In this document: positions 28,007-38,227 of the stretch, in pieces
How the letters are laid out: every line of letters starts with the position of its first letter
How positions within the stretch are numbered: position 1 is the first letter of the stretch
Notes under the pieces: generated by a model
The model's input: only the letters and a program-made list of their open reading frames with translations
The model's database searches: none
Told to the model about the DNA's origin: nothing
Source of the DNA: Alcanivorax sp. S6407
Lineage (GTDB): Bacteria; Pseudomonadota; Gammaproteobacteria; Pseudomonadales; Alcanivoracaceae
Direction of reading: 5' to 3'
Assembly (NCBI RefSeq): GCF_023016115.1
Contig: NZ_JALKBH010000001.1
Span: 248,001-312,000 of the forward strand
Length of the DNA: 64,000 bases
Translations under genes and position numbers: made by a program

Positions 28007-29210
28007 ACGCCCTGATTTTTCTGCTTTTCCTGACGCACGCGGCCATTTTGGCCAGTTCGGTGGCTGTTTTGTTTCGGAGACCCTGATGGGGGCTCTGGAC
28101 GATCTCAAGGCCATGTATGAGCGTCTCAAGGATGATCCGCAGTTTCGTGCGGATTTCGATTACGACCTGGCGCATTATGTGGGTCGCCCGTCCCCCCTGT
28201 ATCTGGCGGAACGATGGTCGAAGCAGCTCGGCGGCGCAAAGATCTGGCTCAAGCGAGAAGATCTCAACCATACCGGTGCCCACAAGGTGAACAACACCAT
28301 TGGTCAGGCGTTGCTGGCCAAGCACATGGGCAAGCCTCGAGTAATTGCAGAAACCGGGGCAGGACAGCACGGTGTGGCTACCGCCACGGTGGCTGCACGT
28401 CTTGGCCTGAAGTGCCAGGTCTACATGGGTGCGGAGGATGTGGAGCGCCAGAAGCTCAACGTGTATCGCATGAAGCTGCTGGGTGCCGAAGTGATTCCGG
28501 TCACCTCCGGGTCAAAAACCCTGAAAGATGCCATGAACGAAGCCATGCGCGATTGGGTGACCAACGTGGATGATACCTTCTACATCATTGGTACCGTGGC
28601 AGGGCCGCATCCTTATCCGCTGCTTGTGCGCGACTTCCAGTGCATCATTGGCCGTGAAGCCCGCGAACAGAGCCTCAAGCAGGCCGGCCAGTTGCCGGAT
28701 GCGCTGGTGGCCTGTGTCGGCGGCGGTTCCAACGCCATCGGCCTGTTCCACCCGTTCCTGAACGACGAGTCCGTGGCCATGTACGGTGTGGAAGCGGCGG
28801 GCGATGGCATTGAGACCGGTCGACACGCGGCGCCGCTCTCTGCCGGGCGCCCGGGTGTGCTGCACGGTAACCGCACCTACCTGATGGAAGATGACAATGG
28901 CCAGATCATCGAGACCCATTCGGTGTCAGCGGGTCTGGATTACCCGGGTGTTGGCCCTGAACATGCCTGGTTGAAGGATGTGGGTCGCGTGCAGTACGTA
29001 GCTGCGGATGACACCGAAGCCCTGGCGGCCTTCCGGGAACTGACCCAGGTAGAAGGGATCATGCCTGCACTGGAGTCTTCCCATGCGCTGGCCTACGCCC
29101 GCAAGCTGGCGCAGACCATGAGCCCGGAACAGAACATCGTGGTGAACCTGTCCGGTCGTGGTGACAAGGACATTCTGACTGTTGCCGCCATTGACGGTAT
29201 CGAGTTTTAA
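27999..29210 (+). CDS. trpB: tryptophan synthase beta chain
   Basis: PLP enzyme joining indole and serine to tryptophan. The PLP lysine is Lys96 in H-T-G-A-H-K-V-N-N, and the late G-G-G-S-N-A-I-G phosphate loop is present. GTG start with GAGGAG six bases upstream, inside trpF. 403 residues. In P. aeruginosa trpBA is at a separate TrpI-controlled locus; here it sits between trpF and accD. Confidence 0.97.
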   Translation: MSERPDFSAFPDARGHFGQFGGCFVSETLMGALDDLKAMYERLKDDPQFRADFDYDLAHYVGRPSPLYLAERWSKQLGGAKIWLKREDLNHTGAHKVNNTIGQALLAKHMGKPRVIAETGAGQHGVATATVAARLGLKCQVYMGAEDVERQKLNVYRMKLLGAEVIPVTSGSKTLKDAMNEAMRDWVTNVDDTFYIIGTVAGPHPYPLLVRDFQCIIGREAREQSLKQAGQLPDALVACVGGGSNAIGLFHPFLNDESVAMYGVEAAGDGIETGRHAAPLSAGRPGVLHGNRTYLMEDDNGQIIETHSVSAGLDYPGVGPEHAWLKDVGRVQYVAADDTEALAAFRELTQVEGIMPALESSHALAYARKLAQTMSPEQNIVVNLSGRGDKDILTVAAIDGIEF

Positions 29211-29223
29211 GGAGTTATCGTTA

Positions 29224-30027
29224 ATGAGCCGTATCGAAAGCTGTTTTGCCAGCCTGTCAGAAAAAAATCGCAAGGCGCTGATTCCCTATGTCACGGCCGG
29301 GGATTCCAGCAAGGAAGTCACCGTGCCGCTGATGCACGCCATGGTTGAGGCCGGGGCTGATATTATCGAGCTGGGGGTGCCGTTTTCCGATCCCATGGCC
29401 GATGGCCCGGTGATCCAGCTGGCTTGCGAGCGTGCCCTGGCCCACGGCACGTCCACCCGGGATGTGCTGGCCATGGTCCGCGAGTTCCGCACAACCAACA
29501 ACGACACGCCGGTGGTTTTGATGGGTTACCTCAACCCGGTTGAGGTGATGGGCTACGAGACCTTTGCCAAGTCGGCTGCCGAGGCGGGCGTGGACGGGGT
29601 GCTGCTGGTGGATCTACCCCCGGAAGAAGCGCTGGAGGTGAAACCGGTGATGGATGAGGCTGGTCTGGATCTGATCTTCCTCGTTGCTCCGACCACCTCC
29701 GATGAGCGTATCAAGCTGATTGGTGAAGCCGGTTCCGGGTACCTCTACTACGTTTCCCTGAAGGGGGTAACCGGCTCGGCGACCCTCAATGTGGACGAGG
29801 TGGCAGGGCGCGTTGAAACAATTCGCAAACTTGCCAAATTGCCCATTGGCGTTGGCTTTGGTATCAAAGACGCTGAATCTGCACAGGCGGTCAGTCGAGT
29901 GGCAGATGGCGTCGTGGTTGGTAGTGCTCTGGTGAACCAGGTAAAGGAGCATCAGGACGACCCTGCCGCCATCAATCAGGCCATCAGCGACATTCTGTCC
30001 GCCATGCGCAACGCCATGGACACGTAA
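29224..30027 (+). CDS. trpA: tryptophan synthase alpha chain
   Basis: TIM-barrel subunit that cleaves indole-3-glycerol phosphate and channels indole to TrpB. The catalytic Glu49 and Asp60 are both at the canonical numbers ([14 protein letters not shown]), which supports the ATG at 29224. AAGGAG lies 10 bases upstream. Thirteen bases separate it from trpB and ten from accD. Confidence 0.97.
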   Translation: MSRIESCFASLSEKNRKALIPYVTAGDSSKEVTVPLMHAMVEAGADIIELGVPFSDPMADGPVIQLACERALAHGTSTRDVLAMVREFRTTNNDTPVVLMGYLNPVEVMGYETFAKSAAEAGVDGVLLVDLPPEEALEVKPVMDEAGLDLIFLVAPTTSDERIKLIGEAGSGYLYYVSLKGVTGSATLNVDEVAGRVETIRKLAKLPIGVGFGIKDAESAQAVSRVADGVVVGSALVNQVKEHQDDPAAINQAISDILSAMRNAMDT

Positions 30028-30037
30028 GGACCTTTGC

Positions 30038-30922
30038 ATGAGCAGCAGCAACTGGCTGGAGAAAATCCTACCCGCCGTAAGGCGCCCCCAGGAAACCCGC
30101 AAGACCAATATTCCTGAGGGTCTGTGGCGCAAGTGTCCGCGTTGCGACGGGGTCATGTACAAGCCGGAGCTGGATCGCAACCTGGACGTCTGTCCGAAAT
30201 GCGATCATCACATGCGCATCGGCGCGCGCAAGCGCCTCAAGATGTTCCTTGATGAAGGCTCCCTGACCGAGATCGGCAGCCAGCTGGCACCAGTGGATCG
30301 TCTCAAGTTCAAGGATTCCAAGAAGTACAAGGATCGCCTTGTGGCGGCCCAGAAGAGCACCGAGGAAAGCGATGCGCTGATCGCCATGAAGGGCAAGCTC
30401 AAGGGCGAGGGCGTTGTCGCTGTTGCCTTTGAATTCAACTTCATGGGTGGCTCCATGGGCTCCGTGGTGGGCGAGCGTTTCGTGCGTGCCGTCAACGTCT
30501 GTCTGGAGCACAAGCTGCCACTGATCTGTTTCGCTGCCAGTGGTGGTGCGCGGATGCAGGAAGCCCTGTTCTCCCTGATGCAGATGGCCAAAACCTCCGC
30601 AGCGCTGGAAAAGATGCGCCAGGCGGGGCTGCCGTTCATTTCTGTGCTCACCGATCCGGTCTATGGTGGTGTTTCTGCCTCCCTGGCCATGCTGGGTGAT
30701 GTGAACGTGGCTGAGCCCAATGCCCTGATCGGCTTTGCCGGTCCGCGTGTGATTGAGCAGACCGTGCGTCAGAAGCTGCCGGAAGGTTTCCAGCGCAGTG
30801 AGTTCCTGCTGGAGCACGGTGCCATCGATATGATCGTCAGCCGCCATGACATGCGCGATACCCTGCACCGGGTGCTCGCCAACATGCTGGCCTGGCCACT
30901 GGAAGTGAATGAGGCCGACTGA
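30038..30922 (+). CDS. accD: acetyl-CoA carboxylase carboxyltransferase subunit beta
   Basis: Beta subunit of the carboxyltransferase that makes malonyl-CoA. The N-terminal zinc ribbon has Cys33, Cys36, Cys52 and Cys55. The crotonase-like domain has the G-G-A-R-M-Q-E oxyanion segment. 294 residues. AAGGA overlaps the trpA stop. The gene overlaps folC by 14 bases. Confidence 0.97.
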   Translation: MSSSNWLEKILPAVRRPQETRKTNIPEGLWRKCPRCDGVMYKPELDRNLDVCPKCDHHMRIGARKRLKMFLDEGSLTEIGSQLAPVDRLKFKDSKKYKDRLVAAQKSTEESDALIAMKGKLKGEGVVAVAFEFNFMGGSMGSVVGERFVRAVNVCLEHKLPLICFAASGGARMQEALFSLMQMAKTSAALEKMRQAGLPFISVLTDPVYGGVSASLAMLGDVNVAEPNALIGFAGPRVIEQTVRQKLPEGFQRSEFLLEHGAIDMIVSRHDMRDTLHRVLANMLAWPLEVNEAD

Positions 30923-32162
30923 TACACCGGCATCTCTTGCCGACTGGCTCGCCCGCATTGAAGGCATGCATCCGGCCGAGATCGAATTGGGTCTCGACCG
31001 TCTGCGTGCCGTTGCCGGGCGTCTCGCCGTGGAAACGCTGTCAGTGCCGGTCATTACTGTGGCTGGCACCAATGGTAAAGGTTCTACCCTTCGCCTGATG
31101 ACAGCCCTGGCTCGTGACGCGGGCCACCGGGTCTGTCTGTATACCTCTCCCCATCTGATTGATTTCAATGAGCGCGTGATGCTGCCGGACGGCCTGGCCA
31201 GCGATGCACAGCTTTGTGCCGCCTTCGAGCAGGTAGAACAGGCCCGCGGTGAGGTGGCGCTGACCTATTTCGAGTTCACCACTCTGGCGGCGCTGTGGTT
31301 GTTTGCTGGCAGTGATGCCGACCTGGTACTACTGGAAGTCGGACTGGGAGGGCGTCTTGATGCGGTCAATGTGGTGGATCCGGATGTGGCGGTGGTGACG
31401 TCCGTAGGGCTGGATCATCAGGACTGGCTGGGGGATACCCGGGAAGCCATCTGTGCTGAAAAGTGCGGTATTGCCCGCCCCGGGCGTCCTCTGGTCTACG
31501 GAGAGCAGGATTGGCCGGAAAACCTGAGTGAGCTGGTCAGGGACTATCAGGCAAACGGCTTCCTTGCCGGGCGGGAATTCGCGGTGCAGGCCGGGGAGGG
31601 GGTACTGGCATTTGCCGACGGTGAGCAACTGCGCTGCCCCGAACACGTGGTGCTGGGCGCGGATAACCTTGCCACCGCCTGTCAGGCGTTGAAACTGGCC
31701 GGTGTGAGTGTGACCCAGGCGGCCGTTGACGCGGCCGGCTCATTGTCTCTGATGGGGCGCTGTGAGTACCGTCTCCTGCAGGGAGTGGATTGCTGGTTTG
31801 ATGTGGGCCACAACCTGCCGGCGGTGTCCCGGTTTCGCACCTTGTTGCCTGAATGTCGGGGGCAGCGCCATCTGGTGTTCGGGATGATGGCTGACAAGCC
31901 TCTGGCGGAGGTGGCAGCCTGTTTTTGCGGGGAGCAAAGCCGGTGGTTCCTGTGCGCGCCGGCCATGCCTCGTGCGGCTACGGTGGCACAACTGACAGCC
32001 GTGTTGCCGGCAGGTGAGTCACAACAGGTTTGTGACTCTGTGGCTGAAGCCTTGTCCTGTGCACTGGCCGCTGCCAATCCCGGCGATCAGGTGGTAGTCT
32101 TCGGGTCGTTCTATACGGTTGCTGAAGCCTGGCAGGTGACGAAGGAAGGGCAGAGTGAATAA
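30909..32162 (+). CDS. folC: bifunctional dihydrofolate/folylpolyglutamate synthase
   Basis: ATP-dependent addition of glutamate to dihydropteroate and to folates. Mur-ligase fold with P-loop G-T-N-G-K-G-S-T at residues 53-60 and the omega-loop segment Y-T-S-P-H-L. 417 residues. It overlaps accD by 14 bases and the SPOR gene by 8, the same order as in Pseudomonas. Confidence 0.95.
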   Translation: MRPTDTPASLADWLARIEGMHPAEIELGLDRLRAVAGRLAVETLSVPVITVAGTNGKGSTLRLMTALARDAGHRVCLYTSPHLIDFNERVMLPDGLASDAQLCAAFEQVEQARGEVALTYFEFTTLAALWLFAGSDADLVLLEVGLGGRLDAVNVVDPDVAVVTSVGLDHQDWLGDTREAICAEKCGIARPGRPLVYGEQDWPENLSELVRDYQANGFLAGREFAVQAGEGVLAFADGEQLRCPEHVVLGADNLATACQALKLAGVSVTQAAVDAAGSLSLMGRCEYRLLQGVDCWFDVGHNLPAVSRFRTLLPECRGQRHLVFGMMADKPLAEVAACFCGEQSRWFLCAPAMPRAATVAQLTAVLPAGESQQVCDSVAEALSCALAAANPGDQVVVFGSFYTVAEAWQVTKEGQSE

Positions 32163-32748
32163 GCAGATTCGACAGCGCCTGATTGGCGCCGTTCTGTTGC
32201 TGATACTGGCAGCGATTCTATCGCCATTGGTGTTCCGTACCCCGGCGCAGATTCGTACCGCCCTCAATATGGAGATTCCTCCGGCGCCGGACTACCAGCC
32301 GGTGGTGGTGGAGCCGGTGGTCTCTGAAGAGGTGGAAGCGGCTGCTGCAGAGCGCATGCAGAGCGACCGTAACGAGATCGTGGCTGCTGCCGGGCAACCC
32401 GGTAATCCCCCCGCAGCTCCTCCTGCCGATGGCAAGGAGCAGGTGCTGGAAACCCTCACCACGCCGCCCCCTCCGGCGTTGTCGGCCGGGGATGATCCGG
32501 TGCTGGCCGGTTTTGTGGTACAGGTTGGCAGCTTCACTCAGCAGGACAGTGCCAACGCGTTGCTTGTTCGCCTCAAGGAGGCGGGGTTCCGGGCCTATAT
32601 GGAGACGGATTCCCGTGACGGCAACCTCTACCACCGGGTCATGGTAGGCCCGGAAATCCGCAAGGAAGATGCCGAGCAGACCCGCCAGCGGCTCGCGAAC
32701 GATTCCCGTTTCAATCTGGATGGCCTGGTCCGAATCTACGCACCCTGA
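32155..32748 (+). CDS. SPOR-domain protein, DedD-like (197 aa)
   Basis: Short cytosolic head, one membrane helix (about 9-27), a Pro/Ala-rich periplasmic linker and a C-terminal SPOR domain (about 117-197, starts FVVQVGSF). SPOR domains bind denuded septal glycan, so the protein probably acts at division sites; it is the positional match of DedD. GTG start within the folC end. Confidence 0.88.
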   Translation: MNKQIRQRLIGAVLLLILAAILSPLVFRTPAQIRTALNMEIPPAPDYQPVVVEPVVSEEVEAAAAERMQSDRNEIVAAAGQPGNPPAAPPADGKEQVLETLTTPPPPALSAGDDPVLAGFVVQVGSFTQQDSANALLVRLKEAGFRAYMETDSRDGNLYHRVMVGPEIRKEDAEQTRQRLANDSRFNLDGLVRIYAP

Positions 32749-32885
32749 ATGGCGGTTTCGGCATGCATAGCCGGTCCGCCTCTGTTAAACTCCGCCGTTC
32801 TGAATTCACACGGTCCTGATGTGGGCATCACACCAGGCCGTTGCCATCCACTCAAGCGCACTTTGCCCGCAAGAGCACGTTTTTG

Positions 32886-33380
32886 ATGAATCTGGCTGAC
32901 GGCATCATTCTGGTCGTAATTGCAATTTCAGCACTGTTGAGCGTGCGCCGGGGCTTCACCCGCGAAGCCTTTTCATTGCTCACCTGGGTGGCGGCCTTTA
33001 TCATCGCGCGCCTGTTCAGTCCGGCCTTTGAGTTGCTGCTGGAAAACCAGATATCCACCCCGAGTCTGCGCTTTATTGTTGCCTTTGGTTCCCTGTTTGC
33101 CCTGACCCTGGTAGTAGGGGCGCTGATCAGTCATTTGTTGGGTGAACTGATCCGGGTGACGGGACTCAGCAGTACCGATCGTCTGTTGGGAATGGTGTTT
33201 GGTGCCCTGCGCGGTATCTTGCTTATGGTAGTGCTGGTTGCCCTTGGTCGTCAGGTCTTTGCTGACGACCAGTGGTGGCAGGAATCCACCCTGGTTCCAC
33301 ATCTGGTGATGCTGGAAACCTGGACCCGGGAAATGGGCGAGAGTCTTCTCGCCCTCGTTATGAATGTAAGCGGCAGCTAG
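32886..33380 (+). CDS. cvpA: CvpA family membrane protein (164 aa)
   Basis: Four predicted helices in the inner membrane, starting [10 protein letters not shown] and the conserved R-R-G-F-T-R-E turn. Required for colicin V production in E. coli; its general role is in envelope homeostasis. Placed 11 bases before purF, the classic pairing. The ATG at 32886 gives the family-typical N-terminus. Confidence 0.92.
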   Translation: MNLADGIILVVIAISALLSVRRGFTREAFSLLTWVAAFIIARLFSPAFELLLENQISTPSLRFIVAFGSLFALTLVVGALISHLLGELIRVTGLSSTDRLLGMVFGALRGILLMVVLVALGRQVFADDQWWQESTLVPHLVMLETWTREMGESLLALVMNVSGS

Positions 33381-33391
33381 AGGAAAAAACC

Positions 33392-34915
33392 ATGTGCGGC
33401 ATTGTGGGCATTGTCGGCCATAGCTATGTGAATCAGGGCATCTACGATGCACTGACCGTTCTGCAGCATCGCGGACAGGACGCAGCAGGTATCGTGACCT
33501 GTGATGGAGACCGACTGTATCTGCGCAAGGACAATGGCATGGTGCGTGATGTTTTCCGCACTCGTCATATGCGCCGCCTGGTAGGGAACATGGGTATTGG
33601 CCATGTGCGTTATCCCACCGCAGGCAGCTCAAGCTCCGCGGAAGCCCAGCCATTTTACGTGAACTCCCCGTACGGGATTACCCTTGCCCACAACGGTAAT
33701 CTGACCAACGCTGAGGAGCTGGCCGAGCACATCTTCCGGGCTGACCTGCGCCACATCAATACCAATTCCGATTCCGAAGTGCTGTTGAACGTGTTTGCCC
33801 ATGAACTGCAGCGCCGTGGCAAGCTGCAACCGGAGCCTGCGGATATTTTTGACGCGGTAGCGGCCGTCCACAAACGTGTGGAAGGGGCTTATGCAGTGGT
33901 CGCCATGATTACCGGTTATGGGATCCTGGCTTTCCGCGATCCCCATGGCATTCGTCCGATCTGTTTCGGCCGCAAGGATACCCCGCAGGGTCCTGAGTAC
34001 ATGGTGTCCTCGGAGTCCGTTGCACTGTCTTCGCTGGGTTTTCATCTGGTTCGTGATCTGGAACCGGGGGAGGCCATCTATATCACTGCCGAAGGGGAAA
34101 TGTGCACTCGACAGTGTGCGGAAACCCCAAGCCTGCATCCATGTATTTTCGAGCAGGTTTATCTGGCTCGTCCGGACTCCATCATCGATGGCATTTCCGT
34201 TTACAAGGCTCGCCTGCGCATGGGTGAAAAGCTGGCGGAAAAAGTGGAGCGTGAGTGGCCAGATCACGATATTGATGTGGTCATCCCGATCCCGGACACC
34301 AGCCGCACCTCTGCACTGCAGATGGCCAATCATCTGGGTGTTAAATTCCGCGAGGGTTTCATCAAGAACCGCTATATCGGCCGGACCTTTATCATGCCGG
34401 GCCAGCAGCAGCGCAAGAAATCCGTGCGCCAGAAACTGAACCCCATTGAGCTGGAATTCCAGGGCAAGAATGTGCTGCTGGTGGATGATTCCATCGTCCG
34501 TGGTACCACCTGTAACGAGATTATCCAGATGGCCCGCGAAGCCGGGGCACGTAACGTGTACTTTGCTTCTGCCGCACCGGCGGTGAAATACCCCAACGTC
34601 TACGGCATCGATATGCCGGCGGCCAAGGAGCTGATCGCCCACGATCGCACTACCGATGAAATCTGTCAGTTGATTGGCGCCGATCGCCTGATCTACCAGG
34701 ATCTTGAAGATCTGGTGGACACCTGCCGTGAAGGAAACCCGGAGGTGGAGTCTTTCGATTGTTCCGTGTTCAATGGGGAGTATCTGGCAGGCAATATCAC
34801 GGTGGATTATCTGGCCGAACTGGAAGCCCGTCGCAACGATGACGCCAAGGGATCCAGCGAGAAAAAGCAGGCCCTGGCCGATAACGAAATTATTGATCTG
34901 CATAATACTAACTAA
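33392..34915 (+). CDS. purF: amidophosphoribosyltransferase
   Basis: Committed step of purine synthesis: PRPP plus glutamine to phosphoribosylamine. The N-terminal nucleophile Cys2 (MCGIVGI) implies removal of Met1. The PRPP loop is [13 protein letters not shown]. 507 residues. AGAGG lies about 10 bases before the ATG. The TAA stop lies inside the first heptad of a repeat array. Confidence 0.97.
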   Translation: MCGIVGIVGHSYVNQGIYDALTVLQHRGQDAAGIVTCDGDRLYLRKDNGMVRDVFRTRHMRRLVGNMGIGHVRYPTAGSSSSAEAQPFYVNSPYGITLAHNGNLTNAEELAEHIFRADLRHINTNSDSEVLLNVFAHELQRRGKLQPEPADIFDAVAAVHKRVEGAYAVVAMITGYGILAFRDPHGIRPICFGRKDTPQGPEYMVSSESVALSSLGFHLVRDLEPGEAIYITAEGEMCTRQCAETPSLHPCIFEQVYLARPDSIIDGISVYKARLRMGEKLAEKVEREWPDHDIDVVIPIPDTSRTSALQMANHLGVKFREGFIKNRYIGRTFIMPGQQQRKKSVRQKLNPIELEFQGKNVLLVDDSIVRGTTCNEIIQMAREAGARNVYFASAAPAVKYPNVYGIDMPAAKELIAHDRTTDEICQLIGADRLIYQDLEDLVDTCREGNPEVESFDCSVFNGEYLAGNITVDYLAELEARRNDDAKGSSEKKQALADNEIIDLHNTN

Positions 34916-34947
34916 CGCAACAGGCACCACGCTTCACGCAACAACGC
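34912..34947. repeat. 7-bp-period array starting in the purF stop codon
   Basis: Four heptads, among them ACCACGC and TTCACGC, then an 8-mer ending in GC. The first heptad, CTAACGC, includes the purF TAA. GCTTCACGCAACA (34931-34943) recurs as an exact inverse complement at 35055-35067. Confidence 0.7.
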
Positions 34948-35043
34948 GACAGGGCTTTAATCTGGTTGTTGTGTTCTCGCCGCGATTCAGCGGAGAGGTG
35001 AGGTTAGCGGGCAGTGCGGTGCTACCATTACAGGCGTTTTGAC

Positions 35044-35079
35044 GCGTTGTGGCGTGTTGCGTGAAGCATGAGGCGTACT
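35044..35079. repeat. inverted 7-bp-period array ending at the metZ start
   Basis: Heptads beginning with GC, such as GCGTGTT and GCGTGAA, run to two bases before the metZ ATG. With the array at purF they form a head-to-head pair that could fold across the whole 165-base gap. The array leaves metZ with no obvious Shine-Dalgarno except an AGG within a heptad. Confidence 0.7.
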
Positions 35080-35080
35080 A

Positions 35081-36292
35081 ATGACGGAACTGGATCCGAA
35101 CGAGTTTGATGTGGAAACCCTGGCCATTCGTACTGCGCAATTGCGTACGGATGAGATGGCCCATTCGGATCCAATTTTCCTGACATCCAGTTTCGTTTAT
35201 GAAAGTGCCGCCCAGGCGGCAGCCCGCTTCGGGGGGGAAGAGCCAGGGAATATCTACTCCCGTTTTACCAACCCCACCGTACGGGCCTTTGAGCAGCGTC
35301 TGGCGGCACTGGAGGGTGGTGAAGCCTGCGTGGCGTTTGCCTCCGGCATGGCCGCCATCAGTGGTACTTTCTTTTCACTGTTGGCCCCCGGTGATCACGT
35401 GGTCAGCTCTCGCAGTGTGTTTGGTACCACCAACGTGATCTTTGACCGTTACCTGAAGAAATTCGGCATCGAAACCACCATGGTGGATCTCAAGGATCTG
35501 TCTGCGTGGGAAGCGGCGATTCGTCCGGAGACAAAGATCCTTTTCCTGGAAACACCTTCCAATCCGCTTTCCGAAATTGGTGACATTGCTGCATTGGCCA
35601 AGCTGGCCCATGACAATGACGCCTTGTTGGTGGTGGATAACTGTTTCTGTACGCCGGCATTGCAAAAGCCCATCGAGATGGGGGCGGACATCATCATTCA
35701 CAGTGCCACCAAGTACCTGGACGGGCAGGGCCGCTGTCTGGGCGGCGCGGTGGTTGGTCCCAAACCGCAGATGGATGATGTGCTCGGCTTTGTCCGCTCT
35801 GCGGGTGCCTGCATGAGCCCCTTCAATGCCTGGGTTTTCCTGAAAGGGCTGGAGACACTGAGCCTGCGTATGGAGGCACAAAGTGCCCGGACCCTGGAGC
35901 TGGCCCAGTGGCTGGAATCCCAGCCGGGTATCGTCAAGGTGCACTACGCAGGGCTCAGCTCTCATCCGCAGCACGAGCTGGCCGGTAAGCAACAGTCTGC
36001 CTACGGTGCGGTCATGTCAATCGAAGTGGAAGACGCGGCGGGTAACCGTGATCGTCAGGCTGCATGGCGCTTTATTGACGCCACCCGCCTGATTTCCATC
36101 ACCGCGAATCTGGGAGATGTGAAGACCACGGTGACTCATCCGGCATCGACTACCCACGGCCGTGTGGCCGAGGAAGAGAAGCGTCGTGCCGGGGTCACCG
36201 AAAACCTGATTCGTCTGGCCATCGGTCTGGAGTCCGTGAAGGATCTCAAGGCGGATCTGGAGCGGGGACTGAAGGCGTTAGCCAGCGCCTGA
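35081..36292 (+). CDS. metZ: O-succinylhomoserine sulfhydrylase
   Basis: PLP enzyme of direct sulfhydrylation, making homocysteine from O-succinylhomoserine and sulfide. Cys/Met-metabolism fold with the PLP lysine Lys211 in H-S-A-T-K-Y-L-D-G. 403 residues. It follows purF as in Pseudomonas (PA3108-PA3107), which supports metZ over metB/metC/metY. Confidence 0.93.
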   Translation: MTELDPNEFDVETLAIRTAQLRTDEMAHSDPIFLTSSFVYESAAQAAARFGGEEPGNIYSRFTNPTVRAFEQRLAALEGGEACVAFASGMAAISGTFFSLLAPGDHVVSSRSVFGTTNVIFDRYLKKFGIETTMVDLKDLSAWEAAIRPETKILFLETPSNPLSEIGDIAALAKLAHDNDALLVVDNCFCTPALQKPIEMGADIIIHSATKYLDGQGRCLGGAVVGPKPQMDDVLGFVRSAGACMSPFNAWVFLKGLETLSLRMEAQSARTLELAQWLESQPGIVKVHYAGLSSHPQHELAGKQQSAYGAVMSIEVEDAAGNRDRQAAWRFIDATRLISITANLGDVKTTVTHPASTTHGRVAEEEKRRAGVTENLIRLAIGLESVKDLKADLERGLKALASA

Positions 36293-36352
36293 CCGCGTCT
36301 TCACTGACGTGCTGCTACGCTTCACATATAACAAGAACCTTGAAGGGATCCC

Positions 36353-37264
36353 ATGCAGGCACTGACTAAAGCGCTTGGCGAAGTCGCCAAGGTGGTACTG
36401 GGCAAGGAAGACCAGCTAAAACTGGCCCTGACCTGTCTGATGGCCAACGGCCACCTGCTGATTGAAGATCTGCCGGGGATGGGCAAGACCACTCTGGCGC
36501 ATGCATTGGCCCGTGTCTTCCAGCTCGAATACCGCCGTGTGCAGTTCACCAGTGACATGCTGCCGGCGGATATTCTCGGGGTGTCGGTTTTTGACCCCAA
36601 CAGCCAGGATTTCACCCTCCGCGAGGGGCCGGTGTTCACCCAGCTACTGCTGGCCGACGAGATCAACCGTGCGACTCCCAAGACCCAGGGCGCACTGCTG
36701 GAGGCCATGGAAGAACGTCAAGTCACCCTTGATGGGGTAACCCGGCCACTGCCGAAACCGTTCTTCGTAGTCGCCACCCAGAACCCTTCGGATCAGGCTG
36801 GCACTTTCGTGTTGCCGGAGTCTCAGCTTGATCGTTTCCTGATGCGCATTTCCCTGGGCTATCCGGCCCCGGAAGTGGAGCTGGCTCTGCTCGCCGGAGG
36901 CGATCTGCGCGAACAGGCCCGTCAGCTTAAACCTGTGATCAGCAGTGAAGGCCTGGTCAAGCTCAGCGCCATGGTGGACAAGGTGAGAGCCAGTCATGAG
37001 CTGCTCGACTATGTGCAGCGCTTGCTGGAGGCAACCCGGACTGATGATCGCTTCGTGGCTGGCCTGTCACCCCGGGCTGGGCTGGGGCTTCTCAAGGCGG
37101 CTCGTGCCTGGGCCCTGATCAGTGGCCGCGATTATGTGGTACCGGAGGATATCCAGGCGGTATGGGCAGCGGTGGCCGAACATCGCCTGAGTGCCCGCCA
37201 GGGCGGCAGTGTATCGGCTATGACCCAGTCGCTGCTGCAATCCGTAGCGGTGGTACGGCGCTAG
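36353..37264 (+). CDS. MoxR-family AAA ATPase (303 aa)
   Basis: AAA+ chaperone-like ATPase. Walker A G-M-G-K-T-T, Walker B L-L-A-D-E-I-N-R, and an R-finger-containing segment. MoxR proteins typically activate or assemble partners with VWA or DUF58 domains. AAGGG precedes the ATG. The next gene starts three bases after the stop. Confidence 0.93.
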   Translation: MQALTKALGEVAKVVLGKEDQLKLALTCLMANGHLLIEDLPGMGKTTLAHALARVFQLEYRRVQFTSDMLPADILGVSVFDPNSQDFTLREGPVFTQLLLADEINRATPKTQGALLEAMEERQVTLDGVTRPLPKPFFVVATQNPSDQAGTFVLPESQLDRFLMRISLGYPAPEVELALLAGGDLREQARQLKPVISSEGLVKLSAMVDKVRASHELLDYVQRLLEATRTDDRFVAGLSPRAGLGLLKAARAWALISGRDYVVPEDIQAVWAAVAEHRLSARQGGSVSAMTQSLLQSVAVVRR

Positions 37265-37267
37265 GGC

Positions 37268-38227
37268 ATGCGCCTGCCGGCCCCCATCCAGAAGCGTTAT
37301 CAGCGCTGGCTGGCGCGACGCCTTCCCCGTGCGCCCGTAGTGGTGCTCAACCAGCGCCGTATCTTCATCTTCCCTACCGGCTACGGTTTCTTCTATCTTG
37401 GCGTGGCTTGCCTGCTTTTCGTGGGAGGCATCAACTACGAAAACAACCTGATCCTGTCCCTGAGTTTTCTCCTCGCCAGCCTGTTCCTGGTTGCCATCCT
37501 GCATACCTATCGCAACCTGTCCGGGTTGGGATTGCGTAACGGTGACAGCGAATCCGGTTATGCTGGAGAAAGCGGTTCGCTGGGGGTCACCCTGTTCAGC
37601 GAACACCGAGACCACCACTGTATCTGGCTGAAGTGGGAAGGCCAGTCGGGTCAGCAGATCAGTGTTCTGACAGGAACGGAAAGCACGCTCTGGCTGAATC
37701 TGGCGTTGCCCCGAAGGGGGCGTGTGCTGGCGCCGCGGCTTAAGGTGGAGAGCATGTTTCCGCTGGGGCTGCTCAGGACCTGGTCTTATGTCAGCCTGGA
37801 GCATTTCTGTCTCGCCTGGCCTTCACCCCAGGCAAGCCGTGATTGCCCAGCAGAGGGCGGTGCCGAAACGGTCCAGCTGGTGTCCAGTGGCAAGCCCGGG
37901 AATGAGGAGTTTCGGGGATTGCGTGCCTATGTGGCCGGGGACTCACTGCGCCGGATCGATTGGAAAGGCTATGCCCGTGGTATCGGGCTGAATACCAAGC
38001 TGTTCGAAGAGCCAGCCGGTGGCCGCCTTTGGCTCAACTGGGACGCCCTGGAAGGGGTGGGTACCGAGCAGCGCCTGTCGATACTCTGCTACTGGGTGCT
38101 GATGCTGGATCAGCAGCAGCAACCCTACGGCCTGAAATTGCCGGGTATGACCCTGGCACCGGATACAGGTGACAGCCACCGCCTGCGTGCCCTTGATGCC
38201 CTGGCGGCTTATCCGGAGTTTGGCTGA
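37268..38227 (+). CDS. DUF58 domain membrane protein (319 aa)
   Basis: Two N-terminal membrane helices (about 38-78), a beta-rich middle, and a DUF58 signature A-G-D-S-L-R-R-I-D-W-K near residue 225. DUF58 proteins are related to VWA folds and are usual partners of MoxR ATPases and TgpA-type transglutaminases. Its stop overlaps the next start by one base (TGATG). Confidence 0.9.
   Translation: MRLPAPIQKRYQRWLARRLPRAPVVVLNQRRIFIFPTGYGFFYLGVACLLFVGGINYENNLILSLSFLLASLFLVAILHTYRNLSGLGLRNGDSESGYAGESGSLGVTLFSEHRDHHCIWLKWEGQSGQQISVLTGTESTLWLNLALPRRGRVLAPRLKVESMFPLGLLRTWSYVSLEHFCLAWPSPQASRDCPAEGGAETVQLVSSGKPGNEEFRGLRAYVAGDSLRRIDWKGYARGIGLNTKLFEEPAGGRLWLNWDALEGVGTEQRLSILCYWVLMLDQQQQPYGLKLPGMTLAPDTGDSHRLRALDALAAYPEFG

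Noticed and set aside
33629-34930. 433-codon open frame antisense to purF
   Set aside because: purF has all its catalytic motifs; the other frame shows no family features.
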